A stretch of 55,173 nt of DNA, from positions 1 through 55,173 of the forward strand of contig NZ_JANSUY010000006.1 of the NCBI RefSeq assembly GCF_024741135.1, in the 5' to 3' direction. Origin of the DNA: Aquiflexum gelatinilyticum. GTDB taxonomy: Bacteria; Bacteroidota; Bacteroidia; Cytophagales; Cyclobacteriaceae. Below the pieces are notes generated by a model. The model saw only the letters and a program-made list of their open reading frames with translations, did no database searches and was not told the DNA's origin. Shown piece after piece: positions 1 through 9,673 of this stretch. Every line of letters begins with the position of its first letter. Position 1 is the stretch's first letter. The position numbers and the translations under genes are program-made.

Positions 1-3000
1 CTCATCGGGGATGCCGGGGCCATTGTCCGCCACTTCGATGGTTATTGTATCTCCCTGCTTTTTGGTGCGTACTCTTAGAGACGGAGCATGCAGCGTCTTT
101 ACAGTCTTTAGGGCATCAAAAGCATTGTTACACAGGTTGATGATTACCCTTGTGAAATCTTCTTTGATCAGGGATACTTCCTTTACTTCAGGGTCCAAAT
201 CCAAGACTATCTCCACATCGATCGGATTCTTTCCTGCCCGCATCCCGTGAAAACTCAGGTTGACATATTCTTGGATCAGGACATTGAGGTCGGTGGGTTC
301 TTTTTTTCCCGAACCTCCGCGGGAATGTTGCAGCATGGAAGTCACGATGGTATTGGCACGAGAGCCATGTTCATGGATTTTCTGCAAGTTGGACTGGATA
401 TCCTCAAGGTTTTCTAGGATGATTGTCTCGTCTCTGGTCTCTCTCTTCTCCATCTCTTCCAAGGTCTCGCCAATTATCTCAATAGACACCTCCGAGAAGT
501 TATTGACAAAATTCAGCGGGTTCTTGATCTCGTGTGCGATACCGGCGGTAAGTTGGCCGAGGGAGGCGAGTTTTTCTTGCTGCACGAGCTGAGATTGCGT
601 GGCTTTGAGTTCGCTCATGGCGGATTCCACTTCGGCTTTGGCCTTCTCCAGCTTGACAAAATCCTCAAATCGGGCATAGGCGATGGAAAATGCTTTGGCC
701 AATGCCTGAACCAATTCCAATTCCTCTTCATCCAATGGATTGACTGCGCCAACATAAAGCATCCCCTGCGCAAAAGGGACAAAATGCAGATCAAGTGATT
801 CAGGTGGTGCCGCAGCCCCCTGATAGGTGCTACTGTCCTGGATCTGATCCTGTTCCATCAATTGGTTGATCCATTGGATAAAGTCCTCCTTATTCCAATG
901 CTGATGGTAAACCACTCCTTTTCGCCAGGCCTCCACTGTCTGATAGGTGAGTTCGCTCGCCCGATAGGGAAGCCTCAAAACCCCTAGCGAATTACCCTCC
1001 GGTGAGGAAAGGTAGGCTTCTACTATTTTTTGTTTTTCCCGGATAATAAAAACCCCACAGCGGATAAATGGAACACCTAGTACGGTCAATTCTTTAAAGA
1101 TCAGTGGCGTGATTCTGTCCAGGTCACTGGCACTGCGCATAGAGGAGATATCTGCTCTTACCCTATCAAGCGAAGCCTGTCTCATCGCCGCCCGTGCGCT
1201 CGCTTCGGCCCTTTGAAGATCCTGAAAACGCGTGTAGGCAAAGGAAAAAACAGAGGTGGCTCTTTTTAGCAGGTCCCAGCTTTCTGAGGAAATCTCCCCC
1301 GGAGCGGCTGCTCCGATGTAGCCGTTTGAAAATTTATACAAGTGATAGGTACGCTCTGGAATGGTTTCCCCATAGAAATTACTTGTTCCAAATAATTTTG
1401 ATTTTCCCTCACAGTATCGGATCCATTCTATGCGGTTCTTTCCCTGCATCAAAATGGAAGTTTTCTCAGCTGAGGATTGGAAAAAACCCCTCATCTGCCT
1501 GCCAACCCAAGTTTCTTCCAACTTGATGGTCATTTGATCGGCAACAGCCTTACCGGGATTCGATGTGTTCTTGATAGTAAACCAACATTCCGTCAATCCG
1601 CTACTCTCATCCTGGATGTAGATAGAACTTGTTTCCAGCTCTTCAACACCCAATTCCCCCATTTCCTCTCGGAGCAGTTGGGCTACCTCGATCAGTTCAT
1701 CTGGACTTTGCATAGCCAAAGAGCGAGAACGGACTTTTTCCAATGCTGCTTGAATTTGGGCTTCTCTGGCTTGTTTTTCCGCTTTTTGAAGATCAAGGAA
1801 TCGGGTATAGGTCAAGTCAAATACCTGAGCGAAGCGTTTGAATATTTCTTCCTCTTCACAGGGCACTTCAGTAATAATGACCAAATATCCAGTCTTAAAA
1901 TAGGCTGCATGTAAGCGTTGCCAGTTTGGACGTGGAATGCCGGAAGCTTCCATGTCTTCAAAAATTTGGGCTGCAATTGGGATTTTCATGAGCCAGTTGT
2001 AGTGCTCCTGAAGCTGTGCGTTTTCCAGCGTCACAGTACGATATAGTTTCCCTTTTTCCCAACCTTCATAAAGCACTTCATGTGCATAATCCCCCACATT
2101 TGGAAGAGAAAAAGGCTCAATCAATCCATTTGTGAGACTGAGCCACCACTCGTCTTCTTTTCGGTTTTTTTCACAAAGCACAAAACCACATGTCCAAAGA
2201 TTGTCCACTAAGGTATTCATTTCACCGAACAATATCGTGGCTACTTCACCCAATTCTTCGGCTTTTTGCATTCCCATGGTTCGGGATCTTACACGTTCCA
2301 AAGCAGCTTCAATACGAGCTTCACGGGCTTGGGCTTCTGCTTTTTGCAGGTCAAGAAAACGGGTATAGGTCTGATCAAAGATTTTGGTAAAACGCCGGAA
2401 AATATCATGGGCATCCGGAACTTGTTCGTAGGTGATAAACAGCAGAAAACCGTGGGAGAATTTGCAAAGGTGGTTGATTTGGTAGGTGGGCAGGGAAAGT
2501 CCCTGCGCTTCAATAGCAGAAAAAGTGGGTTTTAAATCCGGGAAGGATTTCATGTGATCATAGTGTTCTACAAGTGCATTTCCCCCAAGCTCCTGCACCA
2601 TAAAAGTATCCTTGCTATTGATGAACGCTCCCATCTCATCAAAGGATGATTCACCAAATAAGCGAAGTTTAAAAGGTTCCTGAAGTACGCCTTCACTGCT
2701 CATCCAAGCGGCGGCAGATTTGCCGTCTTCGGCCAGAATGTTGAACCCACTGCTCCAGGCAGGTACTCCTAATCCCTGTACTTCCAAAAATAAGAGGTTG
2801 GCAACTTCAGGCAGTTCTTTACTGCTCTGCATTCCCATGGTGCGGGAGCGGACTTTTTCTAGGGCTGCTTCTATTTTGGCTTCGTGCGCCTGAGCTTCTG
2901 CCTTTTGCAGATCTAGGAACCGGGTATAAGCCTGCTCAAACACTCTCCCTATTTCCCGGAGGATTTTATTTTCATCCTCTTTGAAAGCCTTTCCATTGTG

Positions 3001-5649
3001 ATTGATGATGAAAATGCTGGTATTGTTTGAAACAACACAAGATCTTGCATAGCCCATGGAATTTGACAGCAATGCTTTCTGGCGTTCAGGTGGAGTTTCG
3101 TCAAAAGGGGCATGCTTGAAAAGATGCTTGAAGAATTCCCATTTTTCCTCATAGCCGTAATTCTCCTTGAAAAATGGAATTCTGTTTTCTATACCTTTTT
3201 TTAGCTCCTTATAAATTGGTCTGTCTAAAAAAGGAATGTCAACTTTGCGGATATAGTTACCAACTCCTCCCGCACCCCAACAGCTGAAACCATCTTGTAA
3301 ATCTTCATTGATTACGATAAAGGCTCCTCCGGAATTGTCCACATTGAGTGCCTTTATTTGGTCATCAACTATTTTAATGACTTCTTTTAATTCGGAGGTT
3401 TGGTGCATTGCCAAGGCCATCGCTCGAATTCTTTCCACTGCAAGGTTTATCTGTGATTCCCTTGCTTGTGCTTCGGCTTTTTGGAGGTCTAGGAATCTGG
3501 TATAGGTTTGTTGGAATACTTTTCCAAACCGCATCAGAACAGCATTCTCTTCGGCATTAAAAGGTGTCTCTGAGTAATGCTCGATATACAAGCCCACATT
3601 GTCCAGCAATACGGTGGAAATGGCAAGTCCAGGTTTGTTGAAAATTGCTTGCTGCGCTTCTTCCGTCAATTCGGGAATCAATTCAAAAAGATCCCGGTAG
3701 AATTTGTTTTTTACTTCAAAGGGGAGCAGGTTGGCAAAGAAAGATTCTTGCCTGACTTTTGCCTCCCGGTAACTGTTCCAATGAGGGGAATCAAAATAGG
3801 GAAAGGTGATTTCGGTTGGCACTCCTTGTTGGAGATCTGCCAACCAGATATGCATGTCCTCTCTTTCCTTGTAGTCAAGAATGAACCCTGCATGTTCTAC
3901 ATGGATACTCAAACCCACCATTTGCTCGAATACGACCTGAATAACCTCTTTGAGTTCTTCGGTATGGTGCATGGCCATGGTTCTGGACCGAACTCTTTCC
4001 AGAGCTGCTTCTATTTTTGCTTCTCTTGCCTGGGCCTCGGCTTTTTGGAGATCGAGGAAACGCGTATAGGTCTGTTCGAAAACTTTAGCGAAGCGCTGGA
4101 AAATGGCATGTGATTCGGGAACTTGCTTATAGGTAATGAATAATAAAAATCCATGCTTGAAAAAAGCAATATGGTCATACTGCGACTCAGGAAGGGAGGC
4201 ACCAGAAGACACAATTTCACGTAGTGCATCACCCATGACGGGAATAGTCATGAGGTAATCATAATGAACTTTGCAATCCTCACCTAAGAATTCTTCCACA
4301 TGAAAAGTTTCTCCGGCTTTGCCTTTTTCGTAAAACTTCAAGAAGAAATTTTCTCTGGGAGTTTTGTAAAATGGCAAAGTCCCTTCACGGCTACTGAACC
4401 ACTCATAATCCCCTTCAGGATCATCAGCATATATATGAAAAGCACAGCCCCAGGTTTCGATACCCAATGCTCTGACCTGCTGGTCCAAAACCACTGAGGC
4501 TTCGGTCAGCTCATCAGAGTGCTGCATGGCCATCGTTCTTGCCCTTACCCGTTCGAGAGCCAATTCGATTTCTGCATCATGGGCTTGGGCTTCAGCTCTT
4601 ACCAGATCGAGATACCTTTGGTAAGTTTGTGCAAACAGAGAACTAAACCGCTTGGTTATGTGAATCAATTCGGGTTGGAATTCACGGGGACTAAAGGCAT
4701 AAAAAAATCCATGTTCGAAGATGAAACAATGTTGTATTTCTTTTTTGGGTAATTTTTCAAGCGGGATCTGAATCTTATAATCAGGTGCTTTATTGAGCAT
4801 TCGATAATAATCCAGCAAATCCTCTCCTTCCAATACATACTTGTGGAAGGGAGTCTGCTCTTTCCAGGCTTTGCGGGCGCTTTTCAGCAAGGGGTGTGAG
4901 GTCATATCGATATTGCCGATATGCATGTTGACTTCATCTCCATTTTTGCGGGCCGTCCAAAGTTGGTTGTTTTCGTTGTCATGGTTCAGGATGCCGATGC
5001 CAAATCGGGTGCCTTCATCGACACCTAATGCAGTGAGTTCAGAGAACATCTTGACGATGCATTTTCCTACATCCTCGCTACTGTGCATGGCCATTGTTAA
5101 GGCTCTTACCTTTTCCAACGCTGCCTCTACATGCAAATCCCTGTTTTTCCTTTCCAGTTCGGCCGTCCGGCGCTTTACCGCATCACGGAGTTCAAGGTTT
5201 TCTTTTGTGATTTTCTCAAAAGCCATTGTTTCCCCTTTCTCCACACGCATGTCAGGGAGAGAACCATGCTGCTGTATTATTTTCCACCCTGACTTGGTTT
5301 CATGAAGAATCGTCGACAATCTCAGTTTGGAATAAAAAGTCAATTCCGGTGTACCTAAAATATATACATCACAAGCTTCATTCACGAGAAACATGTCACC
5401 CAAAGGTTTGGAAGAAATGATTCTATTTCTCATTTCTGTCTTTCCCACTACCTCTTGGATTTGGGCTTTGTAAAATTCTATGCCATCTTCTTTGGAATGA
5501 CAGACTTCGGATTCTGATGTTCCGATCATTTCAAAAGCATCATCCATGGTGGATGCAAAAGTCTCAAGGTATCCGTTTAAATAGCTGTCCCAATACAAAT
5601 TGTAGACTTTCAAAACTTCGGATTCCCGATCCTTATTGGATTTCTTCAT
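1..5649 (-). CDS. Giant sensor histidine kinase with eight tandem sensor repeats, C-terminus cut by window edge
   Basis: The frame is open from ATG 5649-5647 to the left edge, 1883 codons without a stop. Residues ~10-135 look like a SnoaL/NTF2-type domain. Eight GAF-like units of about 185-193 residues follow, each opening with a helix such as ALEKVRARTMAMQ and closing with YTRFLDLQKAEAQA; units begin near 5127, 4566, 4013, 3456, 2876, 2320, 1758 and 1185. A HisKA domain follows, with H-box AHEIKNPLNF and phospho-accepting His1706 (532-534). HATPase_c comes next, with an N box (INLCNNAFDA) and G1 box (DNGPGIP) just before the edge, so the end of the ATPase domain is missing. No signal peptide or membrane span was seen, suggesting a cytoplasmic kinase. 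The response regulator 110 bases upstream is the likely partner. The repeats are GAF-like by character only; their ligand is unknown. Confidence 0.9.
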   Translation of the reverse strand, partial: MKKSNKDRESEVLKVYNLYWDSYLNGYLETFASTMDDAFEMIGTSESEVCHSKEDGIEFYKAQIQEVVGKTEMRNRIISSKPLGDMFLVNEACDVYILGTPELTFYSKLRLSTILHETKSGWKIIQQHGSLPDMRVEKGETMAFEKITKENLELRDAVKRRTAELERKNRDLHVEAALEKVRALTMAMHSSEDVGKCIVKMFSELTALGVDEGTRFGIGILNHDNENNQLWTARKNGDEVNMHIGNIDMTSHPLLKSARKAWKEQTPFHKYVLEGEDLLDYYRMLNKAPDYKIQIPLEKLPKKEIQHCFIFEHGFFYAFSPREFQPELIHITKRFSSLFAQTYQRYLDLVRAEAQAHDAEIELALERVRARTMAMQHSDELTEASVVLDQQVRALGIETWGCAFHIYADDPEGDYEWFSSREGTLPFYKTPRENFFLKFYEKGKAGETFHVEEFLGEDCKVHYDYLMTIPVMGDALREIVSSGASLPESQYDHIAFFKHGFLLFITYKQVPESHAIFQRFAKVFEQTYTRFLDLQKAEAQAREAKIEAALERVRSRTMAMHHTEELKEVIQVVFEQMVGLSIHVEHAGFILDYKEREDMHIWLADLQQGVPTEITFPYFDSPHWNSYREAKVRQESFFANLLPFEVKNKFYRDLFELIPELTEEAQQAIFNKPGLAISTVLLDNVGLYIEHYSETPFNAEENAVLMRFGKVFQQTYTRFLDLQKAEAQARESQINLAVERIRAMALAMHQTSELKEVIKIVDDQIKALNVDNSGGAFIVINEDLQDGFSCWGAGGVGNYIRKVDIPFLDRPIYKELKKGIENRIPFFKENYGYEEKWEFFKHLFKHAPFDETPPERQKALLSNSMGYARSCVVSNNTSIFIINHNGKAFKEDENKILREIGRVFEQAYTRFLDLQKAEAQAHEAKIEAALEKVRSRTMGMQSSKELPEVANLLFLEVQGLGVPAWSSGFNILAEDGKSAAAWMSSEGVLQEPFKLRLFGESSFDEMGAFINSKDTFMVQELGGNALVEHYDHMKSFPDLKPTFSAIEAQGLSLPTYQINHLCKFSHGFLLFITYEQVPDAHDIFRRFTKIFDQTYTRFLDLQKAEAQAREARIEAALERVRSRTMGMQKAEELGEVATILFGEMNTLVDNLWTCGFVLCEKNRKEDEWWLSLTNGLIEPFSLPNVGDYAHEVLYEGWEKGKLYRTVTLENAQLQEHYNWLMKIPIAAQIFEDMEASGIPRPNWQRLHAAYFKTGYLVIITEVPCEEEEIFKRFAQVFDLTYTRFLDLQKAEKQAREAQIQAALEKVRSRSLAMQSPDELIEVAQLLREEMGELGVEELETSSIYIQDESSGLTECWFTIKNTSNPGKAVADQMTIKLEETWVGRQMRGFFQSSAEKTSILMQGKNRIEWIRYCEGKSKLFGTSNFYGETIPERTYHLYKFSNGYIGAAAPGEISSESWDLLKRATSVFSFAYTRFQDLQRAEASARAAMRQASLDRVRADISSMRSASDLDRITPLIFKELTVLGVPFIRCGVFIIREKQKIVEAYLSSPEGNSLGVLRLPYRASELTYQTVEAWRKGVVYHQHWNKEDFIQWINQLMEQDQIQDSSTYQGAAAPPESLDLHFVPFAQGMLYVGAVNPLDEEELELVQALAKAFSIAYARFEDFVKLEKAKAEVESAMSELKATQSQLVQQEKLASLGQLTAGIAHEIKNPLNFVNNFSEVSIEIIGETLEEMEKRETRDETIILENLEDIQSNLQKIHEHGSRANTIVTSMLQHSRGGSGKKEPTDLNVLIQEYVNLSFHGMRAGKNPIDVEIVLDLDPEVKEVSLIKEDFTRVIINLCNNAFDALKTVKTLHAPSLRVRTKKQGDTITIEVADNGPGIPDE

Positions 5650-5758
5650 ATTGGCTTTTTGGGTAATTAATATTCTGAGGTCTACTCTTTGAATTTTACA
5701 GATTCGTCCAAAAAACTATCCTATAAATTCCAAAAACTATTTTCACATAGACCTATTT

Positions 5759-6148
5759 TCACTTGGAACCGGACAGTATTTCTTGTAATTCCGCCTTGAG
5801 AGAAATAAAATCTATTGGTTTGGTGAAGAATTCTTTTGCCCCCGAACTCATGGCTTTGTCGTGGTTTTCACTGTCGCCATAAGCCGAGATCATGCTGACC
5901 TGAATTTGAGGAAACTCGGATTTGACCTTTTCCAATAACTCTAATCCTGTCATTCCCGGCATGTTAATATCCGAAAAAATATACATAACCTCAGGTGGCT
6001 GATGACTACGCAAAACTTCCAATGCCTGACTTCCCGAGAAGGCAAATTCAAGCTCAATCAATCCTTCACGGACTTCCTTTCGGAGTTTCTGTCGGAACAA
6101 CAATTCGACATCTCTTTCATCATCTACAATTAAAAATTTCATGGACAT
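5759..6148 (-). CDS. Single-domain response regulator (CheY-like receiver)
   Basis: This 129-residue protein is a bare receiver domain. The acidic pair is in FLIVDDERD (residues 9-10 region), the phospho-acceptor Asp in SDINMPG near residue 60, the Ser/Thr position in MISAYGD and the conserved Lys in FTKPIDF. There is no output domain, so it must act by protein contact or as a phosphorelay intermediate. It lies immediately upstream of the giant kinase on the same strand, with a 109-base gap and no obvious terminator between, so the two are probably co-transcribed. A second start at M3 (MKFLIVDD) is equally possible. Regulatory motif copy A lies about 270 bases upstream. Confidence 0.93.
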   Translation of the reverse strand: MSMKFLIVDDERDVELLFRQKLRKEVREGLIELEFAFSGSQALEVLRSHQPPEVMYIFSDINMPGMTGLELLEKVKSEFPQIQVSMISAYGDSENHDKAMSSGAKEFFTKPIDFISLKAELQEILSGSK

Positions 6149-6420
6149 ATTGGTTCTATTTTTTAAATTTTGGTTAATTGTTTACAAAATTTTTTTAAAA
6201 ATGGAAGGGCCTGACTTTTTTAATCAACTTGAAGTTAATTCATTTTAATCAATTTCCATTTATCCATCTTTTATAACTATTAGCGACCAAATATTGAAAT
6301 GAAATTTGGTATAAATAGTTTCAGATAAAATTTTCATTTAAAAGGAAAAATCTATTTCCTCTCACTTGAAAATTGCGATAACATAATTTAAAAAATACTA
6401 GAGGAATCTAATCCTATTTA

Positions 6421-6465
6421 GGACGAACGCAGGGATATATTGTCCCAATGTATAAAAAAAATTCC
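6421..6465 (-). promoter_or_regulatory. Shared regulatory motif, copy A
   Basis: The top strand reads GGACGAA at 6421-6427, then exactly 16 bases, then CCCAA at 6444-6448, then an A/T-rich tail. The same layout recurs at five other places in the window (7210, 23715, 25066, 30177, 42834). It lies 272 bases upstream of the response regulator start on the minus strand. Its A-tract overlaps the T-run of the terminator of the preceding gene. The binding protein is unknown. Confidence 0.6.
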
Positions 6466-6481
6466 CGAGGTTTATCTCGGG
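6453..6481 (-). terminator. Rho-independent terminator
   Basis: CCCGAG (6464-6469) pairs with CTCGGG (6476-6481) around a 6-base loop. Read on the minus strand the hairpin is followed by a run of T (complement of the A-run 6453-6461). It sits about 115 bases after the stop of the NTF2-like gene at 6598. Confidence 0.75.
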
Positions 6482-6597
6482 ATTAGGCATTAAAGTATTA
6501 TATAAAAAAGCTTTTTTAAAAAGAAAGAGGTAAAAAAATTGAGGTAAAAAATGAATTCCTGTAAACCTCAAATAACAAAAAAATAATTTGGCTGCGC

Positions 6598-7122
6598 CTA
6601 TTTCGAGGGTGGTCGAACCTCAAAACCCTGCGCTTCCAAAATATTTAACATATCATACCAATATCGCAAAAACACAATCTTACCATTCACTACCCTTCCG
6701 GCAGTATGGTAAGGAACAGGAATGGTTTTACCGGTTTTTTTGTCCTGAATAGTGTTGGTACCCCATGATAATACCCATTCACCCTCATTCCAATTGTTGG
6801 TGACTTTGACTGGCAAATAAAGTTCTCCTGAAAGGGTGTGTTTGTATTGACTGGTACTGTTGGTGTAATATTCTTTGTGCTGTGCTTTAGATAGGGAATC
6901 CAAACCGCCTCCCAAACCATAAACCATTGCCCCGGGTGCGAGTTGGGCATCCATCGTGGCAACATCTCCTGCTTGAAGAGCTTTCGTATATTTCTGTACG
7001 ACCTCTAAGGCTTTTGCCGCGTTGGGAAATTCCAGAGTCGATGCGGGTTCCTGAGCATTTGAAATCAAAGGCATACACATTACAAGCAAAACCAAACCAA
7101 TAGCTACTTTATAATTTTTCAT
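6598..7122 (-). CDS. Secreted NTF2/SnoaL-like protein
   Basis: The protein has 174 residues from MKNYKVAIG. An upstream in-frame ATG at 7152 would add ten residues (MLSLNLNKHR) that spoil the signal peptide, so 7122 is preferred. A cleavable signal peptide ends near ISNAQE. The body fits a SnoaL-like cone-shaped fold: helices around KALEVVQKYTKALQAGD, a strand with MVYGLGGG, and C-terminal strands such as GRVVNGKIVFLRYWYDM. No catalytic residues can be assigned. It stands alone between a terminator (6453-6481) and motif copy B (88 bases upstream), so it is probably monocistronic. At least three other NTF2-like domains occur in this window. Confidence 0.85.
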   Translation of the reverse strand: MKNYKVAIGLVLLVMCMPLISNAQEPASTLEFPNAAKALEVVQKYTKALQAGDVATMDAQLAPGAMVYGLGGGLDSLSKAQHKEYYTNSTSQYKHTLSGELYLPVKVTNNWNEGEWVLSWGTNTIQDKKTGKTIPVPYHTAGRVVNGKIVFLRYWYDMLNILEAQGFEVRPPSK

Positions 7123-7209
7123 ACGATGTTTGTTTAGATTTAATGAAAGCAACCATTTTGATTACCGTAATGAAGTTTAGGATAATAAAAGATTAATAAA
7201 ACCTATCAA

Positions 7210-7254
7210 GGACCAACGAGCGGTTCTATTGTCCCAACAGACAGGATTTTTTTT
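7210..7254 (-). promoter_or_regulatory. Shared regulatory motif, copy B
   Basis: GGACCAA at 7210-7216, 16 bases, CCCAA at 7233-7237, then an A/T tract with GGATTTTTTTT. It lies 88 bases upstream of the NTF2-like gene start (7122). It differs from the consensus at one base of the first box, and its second box reads TGTCCCAA as in copy A, so A and B form a sub-type. Confidence 0.6.
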
Positions 7255-7349
7255 CTAATCAAAATTGAAATCTATAGTTCTTGATCCAAAAGACCGAAAA
7301 TTCAAAAATACTATGATTAAATTATCTATTTAAAGATGAAAAAGCTAAA

Positions 7350-8135
7350 TCACTGACTATGCCAAGACCGAACCAAAAAATCGGGATTCAGTAAATTTGG
7401 TTTATTATAAGGCAGTGAATTCATTTCCTTCATGGCAATTACCTCCCCTCCCATTGCTTTTACTATGGCATGCGCAGCAGCGGTGTCCCACTCCATCGTC
7501 GGACCAAAGCGTGGATAAAGTTGGGCTTTATTCTCAGCTACCAACATAAACTTTAAAGAAGAGCCCATACTGATAATTTCGGCTTTCGGATATTGGGAAA
7601 TAAACTCAGCTGTCTCAGGATTCATATGAGATTTACTGGCAGCTATGGTCCTGATGTTGTGATCGGATACTTCAGTCAGCTTGAAAGGCTGCCCATTTCC
7701 CACCTGCTTCCAAGCTCCAACAGATTTACTTCCCCAATACATCCAATCCAAAACCGGGGCATAAACTACACCCATGACAGGAGTACCTTTATGGATCAAT
7801 GCGATATTGACAGTAAATTCTCCGTTTCTTTTGACAAATTCCTTGGTGCCGTCAAGCGGATCTACCAACCAATAATAATCCCATTCTTTTCTAATTACAT
7901 AAGGAATATTGATGCCTTCTTCTGATAGAACCGGCAGTCCTGTTTTTTCCAAATGCCCAAGGATTTCAAAGTGGGCTGACTGATCTGCCAAGGTAAGTGG
8001 TGAATTGTCATCTTTAGAAACCAATCCAATCTCATCCGAAAAATAAACTTCCAGAATCTTATCTCCAGCTTTTAAGGCCGCTGTTTTTGCCAATTCTGTC
8101 AATGAAGAAATATCAATTGATTGCCTGTCCATCAT
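7350..8135 (-). CDS. cysQ: 3'(2'),5'-bisphosphate nucleotidase
   Basis: This 261-residue protein belongs to the inositol-monophosphatase superfamily, CysQ type. It would hydrolyse 3'-phosphoadenosine 5'-phosphate (PAP) to AMP, clearing a by-product of sulfate assimilation. Metal and substrate motifs visible in order are PLTLADQSAH (~46-55), LSEEG, WLVDPLDGTKEFVKRNGEFTVNIAL (the metal-binding DPLDGT box near residue 92), and the C-terminal WDTAAAHAI box. Length fits the family. It is divergent from the hydrolase at 8240, with a 104-base shared promoter region. MMDRQ gives two adjacent possible starts. A gene handling sulfur nucleotides near two sulfatases may be coincidence. Confidence 0.93.
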   Translation of the reverse strand: MMDRQSIDISSLTELAKTAALKAGDKILEVYFSDEIGLVSKDDNSPLTLADQSAHFEILGHLEKTGLPVLSEEGINIPYVIRKEWDYYWLVDPLDGTKEFVKRNGEFTVNIALIHKGTPVMGVVYAPVLDWMYWGSKSVGAWKQVGNGQPFKLTEVSDHNIRTIAASKSHMNPETAEFISQYPKAEIISMGSSLKFMLVAENKAQLYPRFGPTMEWDTAAAHAIVKAMGGEVIAMKEMNSLPYNKPNLLNPDFLVRSWHSQ

Positions 8136-8239
8136 TTATAAATGTAATCTATGTATCAAACCCATAGCTTTTGACCGAGGTTTTTATTTAATTTGAAATA
8201 ACTATATCTCGCAATATTCTTAATCCAAGAAATTCAGCC

Positions 8240-9343
8240 ATGAACGCCAAATCTATCAAACTTTTCTTTTTCCTGTGTCTGATCACAAATATCCTTTTGA
8301 TTTCCAATATTGCCTCAGCCCAGGTCTCTGTTGTGGAAAGCGCCTTTGAAACAGCCGAATCCAAAGGATTTTCGGGTGTATTATTATTGGCCATAGATGG
8401 CAAAGTTGTTTTTGAAAAAGCGACAGGCTACCGTTCCTATGAACAGAAAATCCCCCTGTTGACAACAGATATATTCGAAATGGCCTCTGTTTCCAAGCAG
8501 TTTACTGCTATGATGGTCATGATGTGTCAGGAAAAAGGCCTTCTTGAGTATTCCGACAATGCTGACAAATACCTTAATATTCCCTATAAGGGAATCACCA
8601 TCAAGCAATTACTAACCCATACTAATGGACTTCCTGATTATCAGGCAGTCATGGACAAACATTGGGATAAAAATAAAGTGGCCGATAACCAAGCTATTTT
8701 GGAATATCTCCGCAAATACCATCCTCCAATGCTTGCTGAACCCGGAGAAAAATACGAGTACAGTAATACTGCATACGTTTTCCTTGCAAGCATAGTGGAA
8801 AAAGTAACAGGACGGGATTTTATCGACCTTTCTAGAGAATGGATCTTTAAGCCCTTAGGGATGAAAGACACAGACATCCGCACATTGGAAGAAAAAGCCA
8901 AGGTAAGCAACTTTGCCGCAGGCCATATCAAAAACAAAAATGGGGAATATGTCAATGCCAATAAATTCCATGATTCAGATTACACCGTATGGTTAGGTAA
9001 CAGAAAAGGTCCGGGAAGGATCAGCAGCACTGCAGAGGATTTATTGATCTGGGATCAGGCATTATACAATGGCACACAGGTCAGTGAAAAAACATTGAAA
9101 TCAGCATTCTCTCCCCAATCTCTGAACGATTGTACATTAAGTTACTATGGCTTTGGCTGGGACTTGGGCAAAGATGAACTTTTGGGAAAAATAGTTTCTC
9201 ACACCGGTGATAATCCCGGATACAAAACGCTGATCATGCGGTTTATTGATCAAAACAAAACCCTGATTTTGTTAAATAACAATTACCATGAAGCCAACAC
9301 CGAATTGGTAGAAAGTGCTGTGGCCGCATTAAAAGGATTTTGA
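8240..9343 (+). CDS. Secreted serine hydrolase, class C beta-lactamase/DD-peptidase-like
   Basis: This 367-residue protein has a signal peptide ending near SNIASAQVS. The class C beta-lactamase-like fold shows all three active-site elements: SxxK in EMASVSKQFTAM (nucleophile Ser and general-base Lys, ~residue 84), YxN in YEYSNTAY (~172) and the HTG box in SHTGDNPG (~320). Many members of this family are esterases or D-amino peptidases rather than lactamases, so antibiotic resistance should not be assumed. It stands alone on the plus strand and likely acts in the periplasm. Confidence 0.92.
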   Translation: MNAKSIKLFFFLCLITNILLISNIASAQVSVVESAFETAESKGFSGVLLLAIDGKVVFEKATGYRSYEQKIPLLTTDIFEMASVSKQFTAMMVMMCQEKGLLEYSDNADKYLNIPYKGITIKQLLTHTNGLPDYQAVMDKHWDKNKVADNQAILEYLRKYHPPMLAEPGEKYEYSNTAYVFLASIVEKVTGRDFIDLSREWIFKPLGMKDTDIRTLEEKAKVSNFAAGHIKNKNGEYVNANKFHDSDYTVWLGNRKGPGRISSTAEDLLIWDQALYNGTQVSEKTLKSAFSPQSLNDCTLSYYGFGWDLGKDELLGKIVSHTGDNPGYKTLIMRFIDQNKTLILLNNNYHEANTELVESAVAALKGF

Positions 9344-9464
9344 TAGGTAAGCATCATTTTTTAATCACCTTCTCTAAAAAGAGAATTCAAGACAAATACC
9401 GGTATTTAGTTTTTCGGAATTGGATCAGAAAATCAAACTATTGAGGCCTTCACCAAATCAATCT

Positions 9465-9641
9465 ATCCCCAGAATAAAGACACGGTTTTTTGTGTTTTCA
9501 TACCGGATATTGATCTGAAGCGAAATCAGAATTCCGATTATTACCAAAAGAATTCCCCAAGACAATAAGCTAAATATCGGGTTAGCTGGTTTCCTGCCCT
9601 CTAGGAAGGTTATGGCAGATTTTGAGGAAAAGTGAGGTCAT
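9465..9641 (-). pseudogene. Decayed 5' end of a DUF6090-type membrane-protein gene
   Basis: The minus strand from ATG at 9641-9639 matches the 5' ends of the DUF6090 genes of the array: MTSLFLKIC replaces MISFFRKIR, and further on a shifted frame reads GILLVIIGILISLQIN, the same transmembrane segment as GIFLVVIGILIALQIN. In between are stop codons and at least one frameshift (for example TAACCCGATATTTAG, where the intact genes read ACCCGATACTTG). Homology fades by about 9465. It lies 3 kb beyond the array end, separated from it by the molybdenum enzyme genes and the small protein at 9674. Confidence 0.72.
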
Positions 9642-9673
9642 ATTTGTTTTTTTAATTTTAGAAAAAACTATCA

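Noticed and set aside
260..5305. Many plus-strand frames of 60-180 codons
   Set aside because: They lie opposite the giant kinase, whose repeat and kinase motifs are unmistakable in the minus frame that is open to the window edge.
8240..9343. True beta-lactamase resistance gene
   Set aside because: The SxxK, YxN and HTG motifs are shared by many esterases and peptidases; nothing in the sequence or context points to antibiotic hydrolysis.
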